This document shows positions 28,988 to 38,879 of a stretch of DNA of 64,000 nucleotides, in pieces. Origin of the DNA: Stutzerimonas nitrititolerans (lineage in GTDB: Bacteria; Pseudomonadota; Gammaproteobacteria; Pseudomonadales; Pseudomonadaceae). The translations under genes and the position numbers were made by a program. The stretch covers positions 92,513-156,512 of the forward strand of contig NZ_RFFL01000010.1 in the NCBI RefSeq assembly GCF_003696285.1, given 5' to 3'. Numbering within the stretch: position 1 is the stretch's first letter; each line of letters begins with the position of its first letter. Below the pieces are notes generated by a model, which worked only from the letters and a program-made list of their open reading frames with translations, had not been told where the DNA came from and searched no databases.

Positions 28988-31645
28988 ATGCGTACCGAAC
29001 AACCGAAAGTCATTCATCTCAAGGATTACCAGGCGCCCGAATACCTGATCGATGAAACCCACCTGACCTTCGAACTGTATGAGGACCGCACGCTGGTGCA
29101 CGCCCAACTGGTGATGCGCCGCAACCCGGCCGCGGGCAGTGGCCTGCCGCCGCTGGAGCTGCATGGACAGGACCTGGAATTGGTGTCGCTGTCGCTGAAC
29201 GACCGTGAGCTGGGTCTGGGCGACTACCAGCTCGGCGAAAGCACCCTGACCCTGCAGCCGGACAGCGCCGAGTTCACCCTCGACAGCAGCGTGGTCATCC
29301 GCCCCGAAAGCAACACCGCGCTGGAAGGCCTGTACAAGTCCGGCAGCATGTTCTGCACCCAGTGCGAGGCGGAGGGCTTCCGCAAGATCACCTGGTACCT
29401 AGACCGTCCGGACGTGATGAGCAAGTTCACCACCACGGTCAGCGCCGAGCAGCACGCCTATCCCATCCTGCTTTCCAACGGCAACCCGATTGCCAGTGGC
29501 AGCGAAGACGATGGCCGGCACTGGGCCACCTGGGAAGACCCGTTCAAGAAGCCCGCCTATCTGTTCGCCCTGGTGGCCGGCGACCTCTGGTGCGTGGAGG
29601 ACAGCTTCACCACCATGAGCGGTCGCGAGGTCGCCTTGCGCATCTACGTCGAGCCGGAAAACATCGACAAATGCCAGCACGCCATGGACAGCCTGAAGAA
29701 GTCCATGAAGTGGGACGAAGAGGCCTATGGCCGCGAGTACGATCTGGACATCTTCATGATCGTCGCGGTCAATGACTTCAACATGGGCGCCATGGAGAAC
29801 AAGGGGCTCAACATCTTCAACTCCAGCGCCGTGCTGGCGCGCGCCGAGACGGCCACCGACGCCGCGCACCAGCGTGTCGAGGCCATCGTCGCCCACGAGT
29901 ACTTCCACAACTGGTCGGGCAACCGTGTGACCTGCCGCGACTGGTTCCAGCTGTCGCTCAAGGAAGGTTTCACCGTCTTCCGTGACGCGCAGTTCTCCTC
30001 CGACATGAACTCGGCGACGGTCAAGCGCATCGAGGATGTGGCCTACCTGCGCACCCACCAGTTCGCCGAGGATGCCGGTCCCATGGCCCACTCGGTGCGC
30101 CCCGAATCCTTCATCGAGATATCCAACTTCTACACCCTGACCGTGTACGAGAAGGGTGCCGAAGTGGTGCGCATGATCCAGACGCTGCTCGGCGCGGAGG
30201 GCTTCCGCAAGGGCAGCGATCTGTATTTCGAGCGCCATGACGGCCAGGCCGTGACGGTCGATGATTTCGTCAAGGCCATGGAAGATGCCAATGGCGTGGA
30301 CCTTGCTCAGTTCAAGCGCTGGTACAGCCAGTCCGGTACGCCACGCCTTGTCGTCAGCGAACAGTATGACCCCCAGGCGCAGAGCTACAGCCTGACGTTC
30401 CGCCAGAGCTGCCCGCCGACGCCGGGGCAGCCGAACAAGGAACCCTTCGTGATTCCGGTGGCCCTCGGCCTGCTGGATGCCAACGGCGCGGAGATCGCGT
30501 TGCGCCTGCAAGGCGAGGACGCGGCGAGCGGCACCACGCGGGTGCTGGCGGTGAGCGAAGCCGAGCAGACCTTCACCTTCGTCGATGTGCCTGAGCGTCC
30601 GCTGCCGTCGTTGCTGCGCGGCTTCTCGGCGCCGGTGAAGCTCGAATTCCCCTACAGCCGCGACCAGCTGATGTTCCTCATGCAGCACGACAGCGATGGC
30701 TTCAACCGCTGGGAAGCCGGCCAGCAGCTGTCCGTGCAGGTGTTGCAGGAGCTGATCGGGCAGTACCAGCGCGGCGAGCCGCTGGTCATGGACGAGCGAC
30801 TCACCGAGGCGCTGCGCAGCCTGCTGCAGAACGAAACGCTGGATGCCGCCATGGTGGCCGAGATGCTCTCGCTGCCGAGCGAGGCCTATCTCACCGAGAT
30901 CAGCGAAGTGGCCGATGTCGACGCTATCCACGCGGCGCGGGAATTCGCCCGGCGCGAACTGGGCAACGGTCTGTTCGAGCCGCTTTATCAGCGCTACATG
31001 ACCAACCGCGAGGTGTCGCGCCAGACAGCCTACGAGGCCTCGGCCGAGCATTTCGCACGGCGTGCGCTGCAGAACATCGCGCTGGCCTATCTGATGTTCA
31101 GCGAGCGCTCGGACATTCTTTCCCTGTGCCTGGACCAGTTCGACAATGCCGACAACATGACCGAACGCCTGTCGGCACTGGCGTCGCTGATCAATTCGCC
31201 CTTCGAGGAGAAGCGTGCCAAGGCACTGGAAACCTTCGCCGAACACTTCAAGGACAACCCCCTGGTGATGGACCAGTGGTTCAGCGTGCAGGCGGCCAGC
31301 CCCTTGCCCGGCGGGCTGGAGCGAGTACAGGCGTTGATGCTGCACCCGGCCTTCACCCTGAAGAACCCCAACAAGGTGCGCGCGCTGATCGGTGCCTTCG
31401 CCAACCAGAACCTGGTCAACTTCCACCGTGCCGATGGCAGCGGCTACCGCTTCCTAGCCGACCAGGTCATTACCCTCAATGCACTGAACCCGCAGATCGC
31501 TTCGCGCTTGCTGGCGCCGCTGACGCGCTGGCGCAAGTACGACAGCGCTCGTCAGGCGCTGATGAAGGGCGAACTGGAGCGGATCCTTGCTTCTGGCGAG
31601 CTGTCCAGCGATGTCTACGAGGTGGTGAGCAAGAGCCTGGCCTGA
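28988..31645 (+). CDS. pepN: Aminopeptidase N
   Basis: Zinc M1-family aminopeptidase that removes N-terminal residues from peptides in the cytoplasm. In the 885-residue chain the exopeptidase motif GAMEN is at 267-271. The zinc site HEYFHNW has His303, Glu304 and His307, with the third ligand Glu in SLKEGFTVF about 20 residues on. Catalytic Tyr lies in the NFYTLTVYEKGAEVVRM region. The C-terminal helical domain of the gammaproteobacterial PepN type follows. No signal peptide. Single-gene unit. Confidence 0.97.
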   Translation: MRTEQPKVIHLKDYQAPEYLIDETHLTFELYEDRTLVHAQLVMRRNPAAGSGLPPLELHGQDLELVSLSLNDRELGLGDYQLGESTLTLQPDSAEFTLDSSVVIRPESNTALEGLYKSGSMFCTQCEAEGFRKITWYLDRPDVMSKFTTTVSAEQHAYPILLSNGNPIASGSEDDGRHWATWEDPFKKPAYLFALVAGDLWCVEDSFTTMSGREVALRIYVEPENIDKCQHAMDSLKKSMKWDEEAYGREYDLDIFMIVAVNDFNMGAMENKGLNIFNSSAVLARAETATDAAHQRVEAIVAHEYFHNWSGNRVTCRDWFQLSLKEGFTVFRDAQFSSDMNSATVKRIEDVAYLRTHQFAEDAGPMAHSVRPESFIEISNFYTLTVYEKGAEVVRMIQTLLGAEGFRKGSDLYFERHDGQAVTVDDFVKAMEDANGVDLAQFKRWYSQSGTPRLVVSEQYDPQAQSYSLTFRQSCPPTPGQPNKEPFVIPVALGLLDANGAEIALRLQGEDAASGTTRVLAVSEAEQTFTFVDVPERPLPSLLRGFSAPVKLEFPYSRDQLMFLMQHDSDGFNRWEAGQQLSVQVLQELIGQYQRGEPLVMDERLTEALRSLLQNETLDAAMVAEMLSLPSEAYLTEISEVADVDAIHAAREFARRELGNGLFEPLYQRYMTNREVSRQTAYEASAEHFARRALQNIALAYLMFSERSDILSLCLDQFDNADNMTERLSALASLINSPFEEKRAKALETFAEHFKDNPLVMDQWFSVQAASPLPGGLERVQALMLHPAFTLKNPNKVRALIGAFANQNLVNFHRADGSGYRFLADQVITLNALNPQIASRLLAPLTRWRKYDSARQALMKGELERILASGELSSDVYEVVSKSLA

Positions 31646-31891
31646 GGCTTGGACGCGGAGCAGGCCATGCCCGGGCGAATGCCTTTCGCGGCTATGGCCT
31701 GCGTCTGCCGATGCATATCCGGTTGCAGGAATCGATGGCCGTCACCGGCCCTGTCCATGCCCTGTGATCAGGTTCCGAGAGTTAACAAAACATAACGTCC
31801 CGTCGATTGTAAGTGCTTTCTAAAGCTGGCTAGGATGGCTGCGCCCGTCACGATATTCGGGCCCTTACTAATAAGAACAAAGGGGATTGTT

Positions 31892-32995
31892 ATGACTGAG
31901 CCCGTCTTCTGGCGCGGCCAGGCCGGCCCTGTGCCTGCCACTTCCTGTGGGGTGGAGCGCAACGGTTTCGCGTCCTTCATCCGGTTGTTTTCCACGTGCG
32001 GCCTGCTTGCGCTGCTGTGTGGCGGCGCGCCACTCCATGCGCAGACTGGCGATCCCCAGATTCGCTATTCCATCGAATCCGCCAGGGCGGCTTCCAGCCT
32101 GCTGCTCGATGTCACTCACGCGGGGGAACGTCTGGTCGCGGCGGGCGACCGGGGGCACATCCTCTATTCCGACGACGGCGGCGCCAGCTGGACCCAGGCG
32201 AAGGTACCTACCCGGCAGCTGCTTACCGCCATCTACTTCACCGATGCGCAACATGGCTGGGCGGTTGGCCACGATGCGCTGGTTCTGGCGAGCACCGATG
32301 GCGGCCAGACCTGGACGCAGCAATACGAGAATCGCGAGGGCGAGGTGCCCCTGCTCGACGTCTGGTTCGAGAACGCCGAACACGGGCTGGCGGTAGGCGC
32401 CTACGGGACGTTATTGGAAACCCATGACGGTGGAAAGACCTGGGATGATATCGCCGACCGACTCGAGAACGAAGACGGCTACCACCTGAACGCCATCGCC
32501 GCGATCAAGGATTCCGGCCTGTTCATCGTTGGTGAAATGGGCGGCATGTTTCGCTCCGCTGATCTCGGCCAGACCTGGGAACAGGTGGAATCGCCTTATC
32601 AAGGCTCCCTGTTCGGCGTAATCGGTGGCAGCGAAGCGGGTACCGTCGTTGCCTTCGGGTTGCGCGGGCACCTGTTTCGTTCGACGGATTTCGGCAACAG
32701 CTGGAAGCAGGTCGATTTGAATATCCGCGGTAATCCGCTCGAGGCCGGCCTGGCCGATGGCAATCTTCTTGGCGATGGCCGCATGGTGGTGGTTGGCCAT
32801 GGCGGTGTAGTGCTGAGCAGCGATGACCAAGGGCGCTCGTTCCAGATTTACAGCCGTCCCGATCGTCGGTCACTGTCGGGAGTGATCGCCAATGCCGATG
32901 GCAACCTGATCCTCGCTGGGCAGAGCGGCGCGATCCTCGCTTCGCCTTCGGGCGCGAATTTGCCAACAAACAAGAATAAGTCGGAGCAGCCATGA
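31892..32995 (+). CDS. YCF48-like beta-propeller protein, secreted
   Basis: A 367-residue protein with a hydrophobic export segment (about 33-50, ending PLHAQ), preceded by an unusually long polar N-region. It has six or more BNR/YCF48-type repeats of the form (S/T)xDGGxxW: DDGGASWTQ, TDGGQTWTQQ, HDGGKTWDDI, SADLGQTWEQV, STDFGNSWKQV and SSDDQGRSF. These form blades of a propeller. YCF48/HCF136 proteins help assemble photosystem II in plastids; in Pseudomonas they pair with RND transporters. AAGGGG seven bases upstream supports the ATG at 31892. It overlaps the next gene by 4 bases. Confidence 0.88.
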   Translation: MTEPVFWRGQAGPVPATSCGVERNGFASFIRLFSTCGLLALLCGGAPLHAQTGDPQIRYSIESARAASSLLLDVTHAGERLVAAGDRGHILYSDDGGASWTQAKVPTRQLLTAIYFTDAQHGWAVGHDALVLASTDGGQTWTQQYENREGEVPLLDVWFENAEHGLAVGAYGTLLETHDGGKTWDDIADRLENEDGYHLNAIAAIKDSGLFIVGEMGGMFRSADLGQTWEQVESPYQGSLFGVIGGSEAGTVVAFGLRGHLFRSTDFGNSWKQVDLNIRGNPLEAGLADGNLLGDGRMVVVGHGGVVLSSDDQGRSFQIYSRPDRRSLSGVIANADGNLILAGQSGAILASPSGANLPTNKNKSEQP

Positions 32996-35367
32996 CCCAG
33001 CATCAACAGAGGCCGGCGTCCTTTCTCGAACGCCTGATTTTCAATAACAGACCGGCCGTCATTCTGGTCTGTCTGCTGCTCAGCGTGTTCCTGTTCTATC
33101 AGGCTGCTCAGGTTCGCCCCTCGACCAGCTTCGAAAAGATGATTCCGCTGGGGCATCCCTATATCCAGAACATGCTTGAGCATCGCGATGATCTGGCCAA
33201 CCTCGGCAATACGGTGCGGATATCCGTTGCCGCCAAGGATGGCGATATCTTTTCGCGGGAATACATGGAAACGCTTCGCCAGATCCATGACGAAGTGTTC
33301 TACATCCAGGGTGTCGATCGCTCGAACATGAAGTCGCTCTGGAGCCCCAGCGTTCGCTGGACCGAGGTGACCGAACAGGGCTTCGCCGGGGGCGAGGTGA
33401 TCCCCCAGACGTACGACGGTTCGGAAGAAAGCCTCGACGACCTGCGCAACAACATTCTCAAGTCGGGGCAGATCGGCCGACTGGTCGCCAACAACTTCAA
33501 GTCGAGCATCATCGATGTGCCGCTGATGGAGTCCTACTCGGACCCTGAGGATCGCAGCAAGCAGATCACCCTCGACTATCAGAAGTTCTCCCACGAGCTG
33601 GAAGAGAAAATCCGCGACAAGTACGAGACGCAGAACCCCAACGTGGAGATCCATATCATCGGCTTCGCCAAGAAGGTGGGTGATCTGATCGATGGGCTGG
33701 TGGGCGTCGCGCTGTTCTTCTTCGTCGCCATCGGCATCACGCTGGCATTGCTGCTGTGGTTCACCCGCTGTGTGAAGAGCACCATGGCGGTGGTGGTGAC
33801 GACGCTGATCGCCGTGATCTGGCAGCTCGGCCTGCTGCACACCCTGAGCTTCGGTCTCGATCCCTATTCGATGCTGGTACCGTTCCTGGTCTTCGCCATC
33901 GGCATTTCCCATGGCGTGCAGAAAATCAACGGCATCGCCATGGCGTCGGGCGAAACCGACGACCCGCTGGTCGCGGCGCGTCTGGCGTTCCGCCAATTGT
34001 TCGTGCCCGGCATGGTGGCGCTGGCTTCCGACGCCGTGGGTTTCGTGACGCTGCTGCTGATCGACATCGGGGTGATTCGCGAACTGGCTATCGGTGCCTC
34101 CCTGGGTGTGGCAGTGATCATCCTGACCAACCTGATCCTGCTCCCGGTGGCGATTTCCTATCTGGGTATCAGCCAGCGCTCGGTCAAGCAGGCACGTGAA
34201 GAAGCCTCCCGCGAGCATCCGTTCTGGCGCTTGCTGTCCAATTTCGCGAACCCGGTGGTTGCACCGATCTCCATCGTGATCGCCTTGATTGCCGTGGGTG
34301 GTGGCCTCTGGTACGGCCAGAACCTGAAGATCGGCGATCTCGATCAGGGAGCCCCTGAGCTGCGTCCCGATTCGCGCTACAACCAGGACAACGATTTCGT
34401 CATCAACAATTATTCGACCAGCTCCGATGTGCTGGTGATCATGGTTAAGACCGCGCCCGAAGGCTGTGCCCATTACGACACGCTCGCCGCCATGGACGAG
34501 CTGATGTGGAAGATGGAAAACACTGCGGGCGTGCAGTCGGCGGTATCGATGGTGACCGTCGCCCGGCAGAGCATCAAGGGCATGAACGAAGGCAGCCTGA
34601 AGTGGGAGACGCTGTCGCGCAACCAGTTCGTGCTCAACAACTCCATTGCGCGTGCCGAGGGCATGTACAACGGCGACTGCTCGCTGGCTCCGCTGCTGGT
34701 GTTCCTTAACGATCACAAGGCAGAGACCCTGGAACATGTGGTTTCCGCAGCTAGGGAATTTGCCGAAGCGAACAATCGTGAGGGACTGGAGTTCGTGCTG
34801 GCGGCCGGTAACGCGGGTATCGAGGCGGCTACCAACGAGGTGATTGCCGCATCGGAAACCACCATGCTCATTGCCGTCTATGCCGCGGTAAGTTTCATGT
34901 GTCTGCTGACCTTCCGCTCGGTCGCCGCGACGCTGTGCGTCATTCTGCCGTTGGTGCTGACCTCCATTCTGGGCAACGCGCTCATGGCGTTCATGGGTAT
35001 CGGTGTGAAGGTAGCGACGCTTCCGGTTATCGCTCTGGGCGTCGGCATCGGTGTGGACTATGGCATCTACATCTACAGCCGCCTGGAAACCTACCTGAGG
35101 CAAGGCATGACGCTGCAGGAGGCCTACTACCAGACCCTCAAGTCGACCGGCAAGGCGGTCATTTTCACGGGAATCTGCCTGGCGATCGGAGTCTTTACCT
35201 GGGTCTTCTCGGCGATCAAGTTCCAGGCGGACATGGGCTTGATGCTGACCTTCATGTTCCTCTGGAACATGGTGGGCGCGATCTGGCTGCTGCCGGCCCT
35301 GGCCCGCTTCCTGATCAAGCCAGCGAAACTGACAGGCAAGGTTGGGGGGCCGCTGCTGGCGAACTGA
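32992..35367 (+). CDS. RND/MMPL-family transporter
   Basis: A 791-residue inner-membrane protein of the MMPL/SSD class of RND exporters. It has one N-terminal transmembrane helix (about 24-42), a large periplasmic loop, and a first block of five to six helices (about 235-420) with LDPYSMLVPFLVFAIGISHGVQ. A second periplasmic loop and a second block (about 625-785) follow, with GVGIGVDYGIYIYSR; both blocks carry the internal repeat typical of the family. Relatives export lipids or hopanoids; the substrate here is unknown. It overlaps the YCF48-like gene (ATGA), so the two act together. The DUF1302/DUF1329 genes often found with this pair are absent. Confidence 0.9.
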   Translation: MTQHQQRPASFLERLIFNNRPAVILVCLLLSVFLFYQAAQVRPSTSFEKMIPLGHPYIQNMLEHRDDLANLGNTVRISVAAKDGDIFSREYMETLRQIHDEVFYIQGVDRSNMKSLWSPSVRWTEVTEQGFAGGEVIPQTYDGSEESLDDLRNNILKSGQIGRLVANNFKSSIIDVPLMESYSDPEDRSKQITLDYQKFSHELEEKIRDKYETQNPNVEIHIIGFAKKVGDLIDGLVGVALFFFVAIGITLALLLWFTRCVKSTMAVVVTTLIAVIWQLGLLHTLSFGLDPYSMLVPFLVFAIGISHGVQKINGIAMASGETDDPLVAARLAFRQLFVPGMVALASDAVGFVTLLLIDIGVIRELAIGASLGVAVIILTNLILLPVAISYLGISQRSVKQAREEASREHPFWRLLSNFANPVVAPISIVIALIAVGGGLWYGQNLKIGDLDQGAPELRPDSRYNQDNDFVINNYSTSSDVLVIMVKTAPEGCAHYDTLAAMDELMWKMENTAGVQSAVSMVTVARQSIKGMNEGSLKWETLSRNQFVLNNSIARAEGMYNGDCSLAPLLVFLNDHKAETLEHVVSAAREFAEANNREGLEFVLAAGNAGIEAATNEVIAASETTMLIAVYAAVSFMCLLTFRSVAATLCVILPLVLTSILGNALMAFMGIGVKVATLPVIALGVGIGVDYGIYIYSRLETYLRQGMTLQEAYYQTLKSTGKAVIFTGICLAIGVFTWVFSAIKFQADMGLMLTFMFLWNMVGAIWLLPALARFLIKPAKLTGKVGGPLLAN

Positions 35368-35395
35368 AACGTTTCAAAGTCGCTCGGGGGTTTGA

Positions 35396-35427
35396 GGCTC
35401 GCATCGGAGGATGCGGGCCTTTTTTTA
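35396..35427 (+). terminator. Intrinsic terminator after the RND gene
   Basis: GGCTCGCATC pairs with GATGCGGGCC (one G-T) around GGAG, followed by eight T. Confidence 0.9.
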
Positions 35428-35521
35428 TCCGGCCGTGATGTCTGCTGGTGGTGTCGTCGAGCCGATTGCCGAGCGCGCTCGGCAACTGACTCGATGTGAG
35501 CCTCGGCTTTTTCCAGGAGTC

Positions 35522-35929
35522 TCAGTGACGGGCGCCTTCTGCGGGCATCGTCAGCAGCTGCTTCTCATGGTTCCAGTCGAACGGCTCGTCGTTCTGTTCG
35601 GCTTCGTAGCGGCGCTCTTCCAGAGCCTGGAAGATGGCGATCTCTTCGTCGGGCATGAAGTGCAGGCAGTCGCCGCCGAAGAACCACAAGAGGTCGCGGG
35701 GAACCAGGTGAGCGATTTGCGGGTAGCGATGGAAGACCTGGCAGATCATGTCCTGGCCCAGATGGCGTTCTTCCGGGACTTCCCGCAGGTTCATGACCAG
35801 TTCATCGAAACGCTCGAGAAACATGGCGTGGCTTTCTTCCGATACTTGCTCGTTCTCGCCCATGGCCAGCAGGATGCCGCGCAGATGGGCGAGGAGGGCG
35901 AGGTTGTAGTCGTGGTATGCGTTGGCCAT
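35522..35929 (-). CDS. PA2817-family protein
   Basis: A 135-residue acidic cytoplasmic protein, starting MANAYHDYNLALLAHLRGILLAMGE, that matches my recollection of the PA2817-type family of Pseudomonas (unknown function). It is mainly helical, with a conserved ICQVFHRYPQIAHLVPRDLLWFFGGDCLHFMPDEEI core. In P. aeruginosa PA2817 lies near the acyl-CoA dehydrogenase gene PA2815, and here too fadE is the next gene upstream on the same strand, which supports the identification. It probably does not form one operon with fadE, because over 300 bases of repeats lie between. Confidence 0.8.
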   Translation of the reverse strand: MANAYHDYNLALLAHLRGILLAMGENEQVSEESHAMFLERFDELVMNLREVPEERHLGQDMICQVFHRYPQIAHLVPRDLLWFFGGDCLHFMPDEEIAIFQALEERRYEAEQNDEPFDWNHEKQLLTMPAEGARH

Positions 35930-36089
35930 TGTGCACCTATGTCTTTGATGTGGGCGCGATTATAGAGGGACGCGCCTGGTGAGTGGGGCTTGTCTGGTTG
36001 ACTCGCTGGGTGGGTGAGGGTTCGGAGGGGTTGACGAGTGCGCCTGTTCGCGAGGGCATACCTTCCACAAAAGCGCTGCGTTTTGCCGT

Positions 36090-36240
36090 TCGATCTTATG
36101 GGAGGCTGCCCCGGCACGAAGCTTTCAGCTCGCGGGCAGGCTCTCGCCTGCATTTGCTGCGAGGGCGCAGCTCCCACGGAAGCGATGCGGTGTGGCTTTC
36201 GATTTTGTGGGAGGGCCACCCTCGGCGCTAAGCTTTTGGG
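36090..36240. repeat. REP-like palindromes between fadE and the PA2817-type gene
   Basis: The 35930-36251 gap holds no gene. Three related palindromes occur: ATGGGAGGCTGCCCCGG with ACGAAGCTTT (36098-36125), GCGAGGGCGCAGCTCCCAC (about 36159-36177), and GTGGGAGGGCCACCCTCGG with CGCTAAGCTTTT (36207-36237). They belong to the family seen at 5762 and 27409. Confidence 0.7.
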
Positions 36241-36251
36241 AACGATCCTGA

Positions 36252-38699
36252 CTAGCGAACCCGCCCCGCCTGCAGTTCCAGTTCCTCCTTGCTGAAGTCA
36301 TCGACGTCGATGACCTGGCGCCTGGCGGATTCGGCGTTGCGCAGTTGCATGGCTTCTTCTTCGCTGACGATGCCGGCCTCGGCTGCCGCCTGAATCGGAT
36401 CTTCGTTGGCGGTGATCCGCAGTTCGCCGCTTTTGATCGCCTTGTGCAGCTTGCGTGCAAGCGGTTGCGTGGCTGCGAGGGTGTCGAATGCGTGGCTGAG
36501 CGCGCCCAGCGGTTCCTCGGCATCCTGTGGCCGGTACGTGCCATCGAGAATCTGTTCCAGGGCCGGATCGCCTTCGCGGCGTCCGAGAATTTCCGCGACT
36601 TGTGCATCCAGCGCATCGGAAGGGCCCGTGTGCCGAGCACCGAAGGGGAACACCACCAGGTGGAGCAAGCACCCCAGGGCACGGTTGGGGAAGTTGCTCA
36701 GCGTACCCTGCAAGGCCTCTTCGGCCTTGCAGAGACAGTCTTCCAGCGCCCAGCGCAGCAGCGGCTCCTGTTCCGTCGGGTGGCCGAGGTCGTGGTAACG
36801 CTTGAGCGCGGCGGAAGCCAGGTAGAGATGACTGAGCACATCACCCAGGCGCGCTGACAGTCGCTCGCGCCGCTTGAGTTCACCGCCCAGCAGCATCATC
36901 GACAGGTCGGCCAGCATCGCGAACGCGGCGGCGAGCCTGTTCAGCGCGCGGAAATACGGGCGGGTAACGGCATTGCCCGGCGCCTTGCCGAGCAACCCGA
37001 AGGAGAGCCCCAGCACCAGCGTGCTGGCCGTGTTGCCGACGGCGAAGCCGATATGCTGCATCAGCAGCTCGTCGAAGCGGGCTACCGCGGCGTCGCGATC
37101 CGGCTCCTGCACCAGCTCCATTTCCCTCAGCACGAAGGGATGGCAACGGATCGCGCCCTGGCCGAAGATCATCAAATTGCGCGAGAGGATGTTGGCGCCC
37201 TCCACGGTGATGGAGATCGGTGCCGACAGCCACAGACGGCCGAGGTAGTTGTTCGGGCCGAGGATGATGCCTTTGCCGCCGTGGATGTCCATGGCGTCGG
37301 TGATGCACCTGCGGCCGCGTTCGGTGAGGTGGTACTTGAGGATGGCCGAGAGGACCGAGGGTTTTTCGCCCAGGTCCACCGCATGGGCGGTCAGGATGCG
37401 CGCGCTGTCCATCAGCCAGGCGTTGCCGCCGATGCGTGCCAGGGGTTCCTGGATGCCTTCGAAGGCCGCCAGCGGCACGTTGAACTGCTCGCGGATGTTC
37501 GCGTAGCGGCCGCTGACGAAACTGCAGACCTTGGCGGCGCTGGTACCGGTGGCCGGCAGCGAGATCGAGCGTCCGACCGAGAGGCAGTTCATCAGCATCA
37601 TCCAGCCTTTGCCGATCATCTCGCGCCCGCCGATGATGGCTTCCAACGGTACGAAGACGTCCTTGCCCCAGTTCGGGCCGTTCATGAAGGCCGCGCCCAG
37701 GGGCAGATGACGGCGGCCGATTTCGACGCCGGCGGTCTCGGTGGGGATCAGCGCCAGGCTGATGCCGAGCTCCTCTTCGTCACCCAGGAGGTGATCCGGG
37801 TCGTAGGTCTTGAAGGCGACGCCGAGCAAGGTCGCTATCGGACCGAGGGTAATGTAGCGCTTTTCCCAGTTCAGGCGCAGGCCGAGCACTTCTTCGCCTT
37901 GCCACAGGCCTGTGCAGATCACCCCGCTGTCGTTCATGGCGCCGGCATCCGAGCCGGCATAGGGGCCGGTGAGGGCGAAGCAGGGGATGTCGGTGCCGTT
38001 GGCCAGGCGCGGCAGGTAATGGTTGCGCTGTTCGTCGGTGCCGTAGTGCATCAGCAATTCGGCCGGGCCGAGGGAGTTGGGGACCATGACCGTGCTGGCC
38101 AGATCGCCGCTGCGGGTGGCGAGCTTCATCACGATCTGCGAATGGGCATAGGCGGAGAAGCCCTTGCCGCCGTACTCCTTGGGGATGATCAGCGCGAAGA
38201 AGCCCTGGGCCTTGATGTACTCCCAGGCTTGCGGCGGCAGGTCCATGCGCTGGCTGATGTCCCATTCGCTGACCATGGCGCAGAGCATTTCGGTGGGGCC
38301 GTCGAGGAATGCCTGTTCCTCTTCGGTGAGCTTCGCCCTGGGATAGCCGAGCAGGGTGTCCCAGTTAGGGCGCCCGCTGAACAGTTCGCCGTCCCACCAG
38401 ACGCTGCCGGCCTCGATGGCATCGCGCTCGGTGTCGGAGATCGGTGGCAGGACCTTCTTGAACCAGTCGAACATCGGCCCGCTGAAATACTTGATGCGCA
38501 CATCCGCCAGCAGGATCGGGATCGCCACCACGAGCAACACGAGCCAAAGCACGACCATCAGCCAGACCGGCGTTCCATCGGCCGCGCCCATGAGCGCCAG
38601 GTAGACCGCGACGATGGCGAGCGCCGGAACGGGCGACACGCGGTAATGGGCTATCAGCGCGATACCGAGCAGTAGAACGAGCAACCAGATCAGCGTCAT
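36252..38699 (-). CDS. fadE: Acyl-CoA dehydrogenase FadE
   Basis: First enzyme of fatty-acid beta-oxidation, making trans-2-enoyl-CoA with FAD. The 815-residue protein is the large FadE type. An N-terminal membrane region has two to three hydrophobic helices (about 1-70, MTLIWLLVLLLGIALIAHY...), then a long linker. The acyl-CoA dehydrogenase domains run from about 130 to 480, with IIPKEYGGKGFSAYAHSQI, FALTGPYAGSDAGAMND and DIHGGKGIILGPNNYLGR. An extra C-terminal helical domain (DUF1974) completes it. AAGGA six bases before the ATG at 38699 fixes the start and gives the same length as PA2815; a longer frame from 38759 lacks support. Confidence 0.95.
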   Translation of the reverse strand: MTLIWLLVLLLGIALIAHYRVSPVPALAIVAVYLALMGAADGTPVWLMVVLWLVLLVVAIPILLADVRIKYFSGPMFDWFKKVLPPISDTERDAIEAGSVWWDGELFSGRPNWDTLLGYPRAKLTEEEQAFLDGPTEMLCAMVSEWDISQRMDLPPQAWEYIKAQGFFALIIPKEYGGKGFSAYAHSQIVMKLATRSGDLASTVMVPNSLGPAELLMHYGTDEQRNHYLPRLANGTDIPCFALTGPYAGSDAGAMNDSGVICTGLWQGEEVLGLRLNWEKRYITLGPIATLLGVAFKTYDPDHLLGDEEELGISLALIPTETAGVEIGRRHLPLGAAFMNGPNWGKDVFVPLEAIIGGREMIGKGWMMLMNCLSVGRSISLPATGTSAAKVCSFVSGRYANIREQFNVPLAAFEGIQEPLARIGGNAWLMDSARILTAHAVDLGEKPSVLSAILKYHLTERGRRCITDAMDIHGGKGIILGPNNYLGRLWLSAPISITVEGANILSRNLMIFGQGAIRCHPFVLREMELVQEPDRDAAVARFDELLMQHIGFAVGNTASTLVLGLSFGLLGKAPGNAVTRPYFRALNRLAAAFAMLADLSMMLLGGELKRRERLSARLGDVLSHLYLASAALKRYHDLGHPTEQEPLLRWALEDCLCKAEEALQGTLSNFPNRALGCLLHLVVFPFGARHTGPSDALDAQVAEILGRREGDPALEQILDGTYRPQDAEEPLGALSHAFDTLAATQPLARKLHKAIKSGELRITANEDPIQAAAEAGIVSEEEAMQLRNAESARRQVIDVDDFSKEELELQAGRVR

Positions 38700-38823
38700 G
38701 GGGAGTCCTTGTACGTTGGCCATATGGGTTTCAGCATAGCTGGATAGCGATATGGACAAGCTGCGGCTGTTTGTTCTCCGGTGAGGCCTTTCTCCTCATG
38801 CCTCGCGCAAAAACAGGCTCCGC

Positions 38824-38852
38824 GCGGCCGCGGACGAAACGTCAACAGACCC
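38824..38852. repeat. GTTCCCGTTTCG-type repeat, copy 3 (right half)
   Basis: GCGGCCGCGGACGAAAC followed by GTCAACAGACC matches the centre and right arm of the repeat family (compare 20598-20626). The left arm is missing or degenerate. It lies in the short gap between plpD and fadE. Confidence 0.65.
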
Positions 38853-38879
38853 TGGCCGGCTGTTGCGTCCCGTTCGAAC

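Noticed and set aside
32848..35103. A 751-codon minus-strand frame opposite the RND gene
   Set aside because: Opposite a clear membrane transporter with conserved motifs; the antisense product is composed of charged His/Gln/Asp repeats typical of shadows.
37053..38675. A 540-codon plus-strand frame opposite fadE
   Set aside because: Shadow of FadE; no ribosome site and no family match.
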